From Saprospiraceae bacterium (lineage in GTDB: Bacteria > Bacteroidota > Bacteroidia > Chitinophagales > Saprospiraceae): DNA of 10,482 nt. The DNA is taken from assembly GCA_013002625.1 (NCBI GenBank), contig JABDJE010000165.1:1-10482 (forward strand). Reading direction: 5' to 3'. Made by a program: the position numbers and the translations under genes. This document shows positions 1-6,861 of this stretch, piece by piece. The notes beneath the pieces were generated by a model, which saw nothing but the letters and a program-made list of their open reading frames with translations, was not told the origin of the DNA and did not search any database. Each line of letters starts with the position of its first letter. Position 1 is the first letter of the stretch.

Positions 1-1199
1 CTCTGACATGCCTTCTGAAGAGCCTCCAGGAAATTTCTTCCGATTGCCATGACCTCACCCACAGATTTCATCTGTAATCCGAGCGTATGATCTGAACCAT
101 AGAATTTTTCAAAATTCCATCTCGGCATTTTTACAATTACATAATCCAATGTAGGTTCGAAGTAGGCTGAAGTGGTTTTTGTAATTTGATTTTTCAATTC
201 ATCCAATGTATAACCTATAGCTAACTTCGCCGCTATCTTTGCAATAGGGTATCCCGTTGCCTTACTGGCCAAAGCTGATGATCGTGATACGCGTGGATTA
301 ATTTCAATACAAATCAATTCTTCCGTTTCAGGATTTATGGAGAACTGGATATTACAACCTCCTGCAAATTCTCCCATGGAACGCATTAATAAAATGGCCT
401 GGTTGCGCATTTCCTGATAAGCAGTATCGGATAGTGTCATGGATGGCGCCACAGTGATACTATCACCCGTATGAATACCCATTGGATCAAGGTTTTCAAC
501 AGTACATATGATAACCACGTTGTCATTGGAATCACGCAACAGTTCCAGTTCGTATTCTTTCCAACCAAGGACAGCTTTTTCAACAAGGACTTCATGTGTA
601 GGCGAAGAATTCAACCCATGTCGCAGGGCTTCATCAAAGTCTTTTTCTTCCATTACAAAACCTCCACCTGTCCCACCCAAGGTATAAGAGGGTCTGATTA
701 CCAATGGGAAACCAATCTTCTGTGAAGCATCTTTACCTTCGAGAAAAGAATTAGCTATGAACGATGGCGCTACATTTAAACCAATTGAAATCACATGTTT
801 TCTAAATTCCTCTCTGTTTTCAGCGAGTTCAATAGCTTCAAGATCGACCCCAATAAGTTTTACATTAAATTCATCCCATAACCCTCGTTTCCCAGCATCT
901 ATAGCTAAATTCAACGCTGTTTGTCCACCCATGGTGGCCAGCACTGCATCGATTGGACGTTCTTCAAGTATCTCTCGAAGACTTTCTACCGTTAATGGTT
1001 TGAGATAAATATGATCCGCAGTCAACGGATCTGTCATGATAGTGGCCGGATTTGAATTAATCAGACTCACCTCAATGCCTTCCTCTCTTAATGATCTTGA
1101 TGCTTGGCTTCCTGAATAATCAAACTCACAGGCTTGACCGATAATTATTGGTCCACTCCCGATGATAAGTACGGACTTGATAGATGTGTCTTTTGGCAT
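1..1199 (-). CDS. carB: Carbamoyl-phosphate synthase large subunit, N-terminal part (partial)
   Basis: CarB makes carbamoyl phosphate from bicarbonate, ATP and ammonia, the ammonia being supplied by the glutaminase subunit CarA; the product feeds pyrimidine and arginine synthesis in the cytoplasm. The start is the ATG at 1197-1199, giving MPKDTSIKSVLIIGSGP, which aligns with the start of E. coli CarB. The frame is open to the window edge: 399 full codons of a protein usually near 1070 residues. Visible landmarks are GQACEFDYSG, ATMGGQTALN, the glycine-rich IRPSYTLGGTGGG loop, GIHTGDS and EINPRVSRSS. R129, R169, H243, E299, N301 and R303 fall at exactly the E. coli numbers, so this half carries no net indels up to there. 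The window ends at MKSVGEVMAIGR and just beyond, so it holds the whole carboxyphosphate-forming ATP-grasp half; the oligomerisation, carbamoyl-phosphate and allosteric domains lie outside. CarA is not in view. The gene follows two exported repeat proteins on the same strand after 56 bp, with no evident functional tie. Confidence 0.98.
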   Translation of the reverse strand, partial: MPKDTSIKSVLIIGSGPIIIGQACEFDYSGSQASRSLREEGIEVSLINSNPATIMTDPLTADHIYLKPLTVESLREILEERPIDAVLATMGGQTALNLAIDAGKRGLWDEFNVKLIGVDLEAIELAENREEFRKHVISIGLNVAPSFIANSFLEGKDASQKIGFPLVIRPSYTLGGTGGGFVMEEKDFDEALRHGLNSSPTHEVLVEKAVLGWKEYELELLRDSNDNVVIICTVENLDPMGIHTGDSITVAPSMTLSDTAYQEMRNQAILLMRSMGEFAGGCNIQFSINPETEELICIEINPRVSRSSALASKATGYPIAKIAAKLAIGYTLDELKNQITKTTSAYFEPTLDYVIVKMPRWNFEKFYGSDHTLGLQMKSVGEVMAIGRNFLEALQKACQ

Positions 1200-1213
1200 A
1201 ACCTTTCTAGCCT

Positions 1214-1242
1214 TTTTGGATTGGCGCAAATATAATCCAAAA
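1214..1242. repeat. Perfect 9-bp inverted repeat in the carB leader
   Basis: The arms TTTTGGATT (1214-1222) and AATCCAAAA (1234-1242) are exact reverse complements separated by 11 bases. The dyad sits in the 56-bp gap between the stop of the upstream repeat protein and the carB start, and its spacer plus one arm overlap the candidate -7 element. On the minus strand it is not followed by a U-tract (the next bases are AAGGCTAG), so it does not look like a standard intrinsic terminator. It may be an operator for a dimeric regulator, an mRNA leader hairpin, or a chance AT-rich dyad. Confidence 0.5.
1227..1234 (-). promoter_or_regulatory. Candidate Bacteroidota promoter -7 element for carB
   Basis: Read on the minus strand this is TATATTTG, which fits the Bacteroidota -7 consensus TAnnTTTG exactly. 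It lies 27 bases before the carB ATG, so a transcript would carry a leader of about 20 bases. No good -33 TTTG or TTG is present at the usual 19-21 base spacing; the nearest TTTG (1245-1248) is only 10 bases away. This is therefore a weak candidate, and carB could instead be read through from the repeat-protein genes upstream. Confidence 0.3.
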
Positions 1243-1255
1243 GACAAATTTTACC

Positions 1256-3586
1256 TTAATTGATCAAAGATATTGTACCTATATATTCAAATTTTTCGCC
1301 ATATAAATCTTTTATCTTCACCATATAAGTGAAAACCGTACTTACTGCATCGTTTTGGGTTTCCATTCCCTTCCATTTATATCTATAATCATTGGTTGGA
1401 AAATTGTGTTGTTCAAATACTAAATTCCCCCATTTATTATAAATAAAAAGATCCTCAACGATTAGATTTTTTTGATTTGAGAAAATCATAAAGCCATCGT
1501 TTGGCGAAGCGGCTTGACGCGATATTATATTAGGGATATAAATATTAAGCTTGGCTTGCCATTCTAGGATTGTCGAACAATGAACCTCATTGTTGCATTC
1601 ATCCACAACAATAAATCTTATAATCTCAGTATAGGTGTTCTCACAATCCTTATAGCCATTTATACCTTCTGTTTCCCAATACAACTCATAGTTGATATTT
1701 GTATTTACTTCAACAGAAGCGAATAGGCCATTCATGACATCTGGATCATCGTAATTCTCACATTTGAGACGCCAACTTTCTGGACAACTAATCATTAAGT
1801 CATTATCATCAGTGAAATAAACTACTGAAGTGCATTGCGCTGAATTATCACATTCATCGGTCACAGAAAATACAACTTCCAAACTATCAACACAGATATT
1901 GATATTATCTCGCTCTGGAAAATTTGATTGTATAGAAAATGCATTACATTCTTCTTGCACTATCAATCCTTCTTCCCATTCCCTTATCAGCGATTCATAG
2001 CTCTTTTCATTCAAATCTAGGGTTAATGGTGCGGGACAAATGATCGTCGGAGGTATGCTGTCAATGACTTTTATCGTGCTGATACATTCTACTTTTTGTC
2101 CGCAGTTATCTACTGAGAAAAAAGACACCTGATAATCCTTTTCGCATCCTTGCAGGACAATATCCTGAAGAGCAGGTTTAGTTTTTATGTCTAATCTATT
2201 GTCATTGAAATCAAAAGCATCTGCAGTATTGATCCATGCTTTCAATTTTGCTTCTCCCTCTATAACCTGACATTGTATTTGAAGGTCTTTTGGACAACTA
2301 ATTTCTGGTTTGATGTTTCTGTCAATGATGAGCGTCGATCGACAAGTTGACTTATTAGAACAAACATCGATTGCTTCCACAATAAGCTCTTTTGAAATTA
2401 TTGAATCACAATTATTGATTACTAAAGGCTCTTTGAAAAAGTGATGTAATGTATAATTATTACAAACATCGTATGCATCAACTGGAACAAATTCATTTAA
2501 TTCTGATTCAAGGTAGTCTAGATGCGTTAGTTGCATTACGACAGTGTCGGGGCAATTTAAATTGGGTGCCGATTCATCTTTTATTGTGATCAAAGCACTG
2601 CATCGATGAATTTTGGAACAATAATCAACACCTTCCCATACGACTTCCTTTGTAAACGCACAGACTTCGTTCAACTCTATACTTATTGGAATATGTGAAA
2701 TAATTTCAGCCGATCCTGCACCTGTGGGATCGAATTGAACATTTTCAAACCATCTGGATAAGGTATTGAATTTTTCCGGGTCACCGCAATCGATAATAAG
2801 TTCGCCCGGGCAAACGAGCCGAACCTCAGTTGTATCCAACACAGATATTGAAGTCTGACAGGCACTTCGGTTACCACAGTTGTCGATAGCATATATTGAA
2901 AGATCTAAAATGGTGTCCGGGAAACAAGATATATCGAGCGTATTGGGATCAATAGAACTGGAATAAGTAAAGCTGGTACAATCTTGTATTGGGAGGTGGT
3001 CCAAATAATTTGAATATTTTTCAGCAGCGTTGTTGTCTTGCGTAAATAGAATTAACATTGAGTCACATTCTATGCTCGGTCCGGTATTATCTTCAATTCT
3101 GACCGCTCCTTCGCAAATGTGTTCTGAGGTATAAATTATTTCAAAACTGATTTGACTGTCACAGTATTTAAAAAGCTCAGAAATATCTACCTGATTTATA
3201 TCGATGTGATCTTCAGGGTTCGAGATGAGATGATTAAGTGAATCTATCCAGCCATTCAAAAAGCTTAGATAATTCGGGTCATTGCAATCCAGGATAAACT
3301 CCTCGCGGCAATTATACCCTTGAGTTTTATCACTGAATTTTGATTTAATGTAAGATATATACGTATCGGCCAGTTTGTCCCATATTAAAGGCACCAAACC
3401 AATAGACAATTGAGAGCAAGTCTCATTGCATTGCTTTGAATTGGGATCTGATTGCTTTTCCCAAAGAGCATAAGAACAAAAGATAAATGTCAGGTATATA
3501 CAAATACCCAATATTTTACCATTTCGCATTTGAAAGAGTTTAAGAGTGTTAAGTACTCTTGATTTTGCAAGAATCGCACCAATCAT
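1256..3586 (-). CDS. Exported HYR-like repeat protein with degenerate T9SS type B C-terminal domain
   Basis: A 776-residue probable surface or secreted protein whose ligand or role is unknown. A signal peptide is clear at residues 20-40 (MRNGKILGICIYLTFIFCSYA minus its last residue, cleavage likely near 40). The ATG at 3584-3586 puts 19 extra residues before it, so Met20 (ATG at 3527-3529) is an equally good or better start; neither has a convincing Shine-Dalgarno. Seven repeats of about 80 residues follow (roughly 92-167, 169-250, 255-337, 340-422, 427-508, 512-592 and 598-675). Most contain CP or C near the beginning, an aromatic-hydrophobic pair about 20 residues on, and a D-x-C-x-N-x-x-x-C ending, as in bacteroidotal HYR-like domains. 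Residues 680-776 match the T9SS type B (gliding motility-associated, CHU_C) domain by IYIPN, IYNKWGNLVF and WKG, but the usual FSPNxDxxND stretch is replaced by ISRQAASPNDG. It lies 28 bp downstream of a paralogous gene, so co-transcription is likely. Family assignment is firm; function is not. Confidence 0.9.
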   Translation of the reverse strand: MIGAILAKSRVLNTLKLFQMRNGKILGICIYLTFIFCSYALWEKQSDPNSKQCNETCSQLSIGLVPLIWDKLADTYISYIKSKFSDKTQGYNCREEFILDCNDPNYLSFLNGWIDSLNHLISNPEDHIDINQVDISELFKYCDSQISFEIIYTSEHICEGAVRIEDNTGPSIECDSMLILFTQDNNAAEKYSNYLDHLPIQDCTSFTYSSSIDPNTLDISCFPDTILDLSIYAIDNCGNRSACQTSISVLDTTEVRLVCPGELIIDCGDPEKFNTLSRWFENVQFDPTGAGSAEIISHIPISIELNEVCAFTKEVVWEGVDYCSKIHRCSALITIKDESAPNLNCPDTVVMQLTHLDYLESELNEFVPVDAYDVCNNYTLHHFFKEPLVINNCDSIISKELIVEAIDVCSNKSTCRSTLIIDRNIKPEISCPKDLQIQCQVIEGEAKLKAWINTADAFDFNDNRLDIKTKPALQDIVLQGCEKDYQVSFFSVDNCGQKVECISTIKVIDSIPPTIICPAPLTLDLNEKSYESLIREWEEGLIVQEECNAFSIQSNFPERDNINICVDSLEVVFSVTDECDNSAQCTSVVYFTDDNDLMISCPESWRLKCENYDDPDVMNGLFASVEVNTNINYELYWETEGINGYKDCENTYTEIIRFIVVDECNNEVHCSTILEWQAKLNIYIPNIISRQAASPNDGFMIFSNQKNLIVEDLFIYNKWGNLVFEQHNFPTNDYRYKWKGMETQNDAVSTVFTYMVKIKDLYGEKFEYIGTISLIN
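1562..3313 (-). repeat. Array of seven HYR-like coding repeats (shorter repeat protein)
   Basis: Covers residues 92-675 of the 776-residue protein. The units are strongly diverged: the frame is D-x-C-(G/D/S)-N-x-x-x-C at the end of one unit, then a short D-rich linker, then a C or CP opening the next. The mid-unit tryptophan is present in units 1, 3, 5 and 6 (W113, W279, W451, W537) but is Y194 in unit 2 and lost in units 4 and 7. Repetition is visible in the protein; I saw no near-identical DNA copies, so the array looks old rather than recently expanded. Confidence 0.75.
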
Positions 3587-3614
3587 GAACTGATTGATCC
3601 TGCCTTATAGAGAT

Positions 3615-6584
3615 TTATTTAATCGCCTGAATAGAACCCGTGAACGTATGCTCCTGATTAAAAATGTCCAGGACTTGTACAAGGTATGTGAAGACCTCAC
3701 CAGAAACTTCCGATTCGTTGAAGTTTCCTTCCCACCCATAGCTTGAATCGTTAGGAGGGAAATCCGACGCTTCGTGAATTTTAGAGCCCCACCTGTCATA
3801 GATCGTTAAGGTAATCACCCTTGCCAAAGAGCTGTTTCCATATACCGTAAATGCATCGTTAAGATCATCACTGTTAGGTGAAAAAATATTAGGAATATAA
3901 ATTTTCATATCCGGTAAAAGATGAATACTAGCCTCGCAATCTGCAAGTGTACCGCATTCATCTTCAGCTGTAAAGATTACATCTATATCATACGATTCCT
4001 GACAGTCTGAATTTAAAATATTAAATGTATAGTCATTGAATACCATATATGAAAGTTCGCTTTCAACTATTGTTTGGTTTAGGAATCCATCAACTGCAGC
4101 AGATGTTTGAGGGTGACTGCAACCCACAGTTATATCTTCTGGACAAGTTATACTAATATTAAATTCATTAATGACCGTAAGATTACTTATGCATGAAGAG
4201 GTATTGTTGCAGCCATCAATGATGGTGTACTCGTATGGTTCTGTTATTTCACAAGCCTCAAATGTGATATTAATTTGGTCATTATATACAATGTCAAAAT
4301 TGCCACAACCATCACTTCCTGCAATTGTGTTTTGCCATGTATCAAACGTCGCCTGATAATCAAGCTCCACTAAATCAATGGTCATATCATCAGGACAGTT
4401 GATCGTAGGCGGGCTGCTGTCAGTTATTCTTATTTGAGAAACACATTCTGCTATTTGATTACAAGCATCCTCAGTTATGAAGTTTACAATGTTTACTTCA
4501 TTACAACCGAAAAGAAGATTTGAACTTAAATAGTCATGATCCACTACAAGCAAGTTGGATTGATCATTATTGGCTTCAGCTAGATTCAACCAATCTGATA
4601 TTTTTTGATCCAAATCAGGATCTTCGCAATCTAACTCTATTGCAAGTGGGCATGAAATTGAAGGCGGAGCTTTTGTTACAGTTATGGTACCCAGACAATC
4701 ATTGGAATTGCCGCATTGGTCTTCGGCTACAAACTGGATCATGAACTCCTCTGCAGAACATAAGTCATTGAGTATGGACGGATCAAAACTATTTGATAAA
4801 TCCACCTGCGTACACTGATCCGAAGCTACTACTTGAAGAAGCCAGTTTTCGATCTCATTGATCTGGTTTTGACCAAGTGCTTCAATTTCGATGGTGGATG
4901 GACAAATAATATCAGGTGCATTATTATCTACCAACATAATTGTTGAAGTACAGAAATTTGAACGCTGGCAATTATCTGATACACTAAAAATAACGTCGAG
5001 ACTTTCTCCACATATCAATTGGTCCAATGCGGCCGGATTATAATCTGAGTTTACCGAAAGCATTGTACCAGTTGAGCTTTCGCCTAATGCTGAGTTTAAC
5101 CAATCTGAGACAGCAGCATCACCTGATTGACCACATTCAATAGTCAAGCTGGTAGGACAGTTTATCAATGGATTAATATTGTTCTGTATGGTAATATTTG
5201 CTCTACATGTATTTGAATTTCCGCAATCATCTGTAGCCGTGAATGTTACTGAAGTCGAAGCCTCGCAATCGTCGGATAACATGATCTCGCTATAGTCATT
5301 TGTAACTGTAACTGGTCCACAGGCATCAAATGGCGAGGTGCTGTCCAACCAAGTGTCAATCTGGTCCAAATCAGAATTCTGTTGAATAATGACATCTAAG
5401 TCAGCTGGACATCCAATACTTGGTCCGATATTGTCAAAAACACTAAACCTGGCTGTCGTCGTATCGCGGTTACCACAGGCGTCTTCTAGATAAAACGTCA
5501 CATTAACACTGCCTGAACCCTGACAGGAATAATTCACCTGAGGATTGGGAGGGTCAATAGTAACCGTTAAGGGGTCTGAGCAGATATCGAATTGTGTTGA
5601 AGCAATATTATCGATCCATTCTTGTAGTCTGGCATTTATATCCTGATTACAAGCATGTGATATGTTTTGTGCTTCCTGTGTGATTAGAATAGGAGCATGA
5701 TCTTCGATTATATAATCTTCAAAACAGCTAACCGTATATGCACCGTCAGAAATTTGATATTCACGGGTTACGATTAAGGGGTCGTTGTTGCAAGATTGTG
5801 GAGAGTTCTGTGAATCAAATGCCTGGACTATTATTGTGTGGCATGCCGAATTAATCGTTATTCCCCTTGTACTTATTAATATTTGATCTTCATTCGCAAC
5901 ACTCACTTGATCTTGAAAGCTTAAATCGATTTCATCAAGCTCATTTATGCATTGTAAAGTTGTTGAATTCTGGATAGCACATTCTATATCAAGCACACAA
6001 CATGTGGGCACCAGTATAGATGAATCAATCTGACATCCGAGTGCATCAGTAACAGTAATGAAATACATTCCCGGTTCTACGTTGTCCAAGTCTTCCGAAG
6101 TATAAGTCGTTCCATTTGGCCCTAGCCAACTGAATGTATATGGGCTGATACCGTCAAATGGTTCCAGATTAATTGTAGCCGCATTGAGTGTGTCGATACA
6201 TTGATAAGAAATATTCAACAACGGTTCAGGTGCATCTGCAATCTGCGCAGTAGATATCTCTGTGCACGCGATCCCATCTGTGACCACAATTAGATAATCT
6301 CCACTTTGAAGTCCTTCAAAAAAATTTGAATCCTGGAATACTGTGCCACCATCAATCGAATAAAATAATTGACCAGCCCCACCAGTGGCAGTTATAAGCA
6401 AGGTGCCGTTACTCAAATTGCATGTTTCCTGAGTTTGATCAATTCCGGTTATAGTTATGGGGTCAGCTAAGAGGTAGGTATACGAGGATGATAAGACTAT
6501 GATGATACATAATCTGATGATTATCAGTTTTATTGTGGATGTAGTCCTCAATTTTTCACAGATGTTTTGTGGCAAATACCACAT
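3615..6584 (-). CDS. Large exported SprB/HYR-like repeat protein with T9SS type B sorting domain
   Basis: A 989-residue protein, probably exported by Sec and then T9SS and acting as a surface adhesin or matrix-like protein; its partner is unknown. It starts at the only ATG near the N-terminus. A charged stretch precedes a hydrophobic core at about residues 19-39, with cleavage likely at LLA-40/DP. Two SprB-like repeats follow (about 44-115 and 122-195; motifs NGTLLITATGG and GxYxxxVTDxxxC). A less recognisable cysteine-containing segment spans 196-296. Seven HYR-like repeats then run from about 297 to 889, most opening with a CP motif, carrying a WL or WI pair and closing with D-x-C-x-N-x-x-x-C. 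Residues 893-989 are a good T9SS type B domain: KIYIPNIFSPN, DLNDAF, TIYDRWG, GWEGNF and a final GSIQAIK. It is the first gene of a probable two-gene unit with the paralog 28 bp downstream. No PorP/SprF-type partner is visible. A promoter must lie in 6585-6800 but none is convincing. Confidence 0.93.
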   Translation of the reverse strand: MWYLPQNICEKLRTTSTIKLIIIRLCIIIVLSSSYTYLLADPITITGIDQTQETCNLSNGTLLITATGGAGQLFYSIDGGTVFQDSNFFEGLQSGDYLIVVTDGIACTEISTAQIADAPEPLLNISYQCIDTLNAATINLEPFDGISPYTFSWLGPNGTTYTSEDLDNVEPGMYFITVTDALGCQIDSSILVPTCCVLDIECAIQNSTTLQCINELDEIDLSFQDQVSVANEDQILISTRGITINSACHTIIVQAFDSQNSPQSCNNDPLIVTREYQISDGAYTVSCFEDYIIEDHAPILITQEAQNISHACNQDINARLQEWIDNIASTQFDICSDPLTVTIDPPNPQVNYSCQGSGSVNVTFYLEDACGNRDTTTARFSVFDNIGPSIGCPADLDVIIQQNSDLDQIDTWLDSTSPFDACGPVTVTNDYSEIMLSDDCEASTSVTFTATDDCGNSNTCRANITIQNNINPLINCPTSLTIECGQSGDAAVSDWLNSALGESSTGTMLSVNSDYNPAALDQLICGESLDVIFSVSDNCQRSNFCTSTIMLVDNNAPDIICPSTIEIEALGQNQINEIENWLLQVVASDQCTQVDLSNSFDPSILNDLCSAEEFMIQFVAEDQCGNSNDCLGTITVTKAPPSISCPLAIELDCEDPDLDQKISDWLNLAEANNDQSNLLVVDHDYLSSNLLFGCNEVNIVNFITEDACNQIAECVSQIRITDSSPPTINCPDDMTIDLVELDYQATFDTWQNTIAGSDGCGNFDIVYNDQINITFEACEITEPYEYTIIDGCNNTSSCISNLTVINEFNISITCPEDITVGCSHPQTSAAVDGFLNQTIVESELSYMVFNDYTFNILNSDCQESYDIDVIFTAEDECGTLADCEASIHLLPDMKIYIPNIFSPNSDDLNDAFTVYGNSSLARVITLTIYDRWGSKIHEASDFPPNDSSYGWEGNFNESEVSGEVFTYLVQVLDIFNQEHTFTGSIQAIK
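3918..5696 (-). repeat. Array of seven HYR-like coding repeats (longer repeat protein)
   Basis: Covers residues 297-889 of the 989-residue protein. Approximate units are 297-385, 386-468, 470-554, 556-638, 640-723, 725-806 and 811-889, a period of about 83 residues. Shared marks are (P)xIxCP at the start (weaker in unit 1, which lacks CP), a tryptophan followed mostly by Leu or Ile near position 25 (W323, W412, W495, W581, W665, W750; F834 in unit 7), a mid-unit cysteine, and D-x-C-x-N-x-x-x-C near the end. Several cysteines per unit suggest disulfides outside the cell. The pattern fits the HYR-like modules common in Bacteroidota exoproteins. Confidence 0.85.
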
Positions 6585-6800
6585 TATATAGACAATATTT
6601 TGGGCCGTTACACCTATTCTATCACCTTGTTTATAACAAATTAGGTTGGATGGGCTTCATTTTCAATGAAAACAAGCCATGAATCTGACTGATATGTTAC
6701 AGTTTCTAAGAATTTCGATAAGAATGAACCAGCCAAAGTGATTTAATGTAAAATGTATGCGCTGGAAATTGAAATGAAACTTGATTAAATGTTTTTATGG
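6585..6800. other. Intergenic region upstream of the repeat-protein genes
   Basis: This stretch separates the symporter's terminator from the first repeat-protein gene and should hold that gene's promoter and leader. I see no exact TAnnTTTG element correctly placed on the minus strand, no long dyad, no RNA gene and no credible small ORF. The only structure is a short TTGTT-tat-AACAA palindrome at 6627-6639, too short to interpret. Confidence 0.5.
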
Positions 6801-6836
6801 AATAAAAAAAGCCCTGATTCAAAATGAATAAGGGCT
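6801..6836 (-). terminator. Intrinsic terminator of the sodium/sugar symporter gene
   Basis: Read on the minus strand, AGCCCT (6831-6836) pairs with AGGGCT (6810-6815); after one mismatch the stem continues with ATTC pairing GAAT around a five-base loop, and a run of seven T residues follows (6804-6810). This is a textbook rho-independent terminator 25 bases past the symporter stop codon, and it should separate that transcript from the repeat-protein genes downstream. Confidence 0.9.
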
Positions 6837-6861
6837 GGTTTTGGGTTTGTTTTCCTATCAA

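Noticed and set aside
471..1008. Two plus-strand open frames of 84 and 83 codons
   Set aside because: They lie fully antisense to carB, whose frame is continuous with conserved catalytic residues; they look like no known protein.
2683..2892. Minus-strand 69-codon frame
   Set aside because: It is an out-of-frame shadow within the HYR-like repeat gene.
4171..4744. Plus-strand frames of 61 and 74 codons antisense to the longer repeat protein
   Set aside because: Shadows of a repeat-coding region; no start signals or recognisable sequence.
1562..5696. Coding repeats considered as a CRISPR-like or recently expanded DNA repeat array
   Set aside because: Repetition exists at the protein level only; there are no identical DNA repeats with regular spacers, and the frames are continuous.
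1256..6584. The repeat proteins considered as a toxin, contact-inhibition or defence system
   Set aside because: No toxin domain, immunity gene or nuclease motif is visible; C-termini are T9SS sorting domains.
6627..6639. TTGTT-tat-AACAA palindrome upstream of the repeat-protein genes
   Set aside because: Only five base pairs per arm in AT-rich DNA; easily expected by chance.
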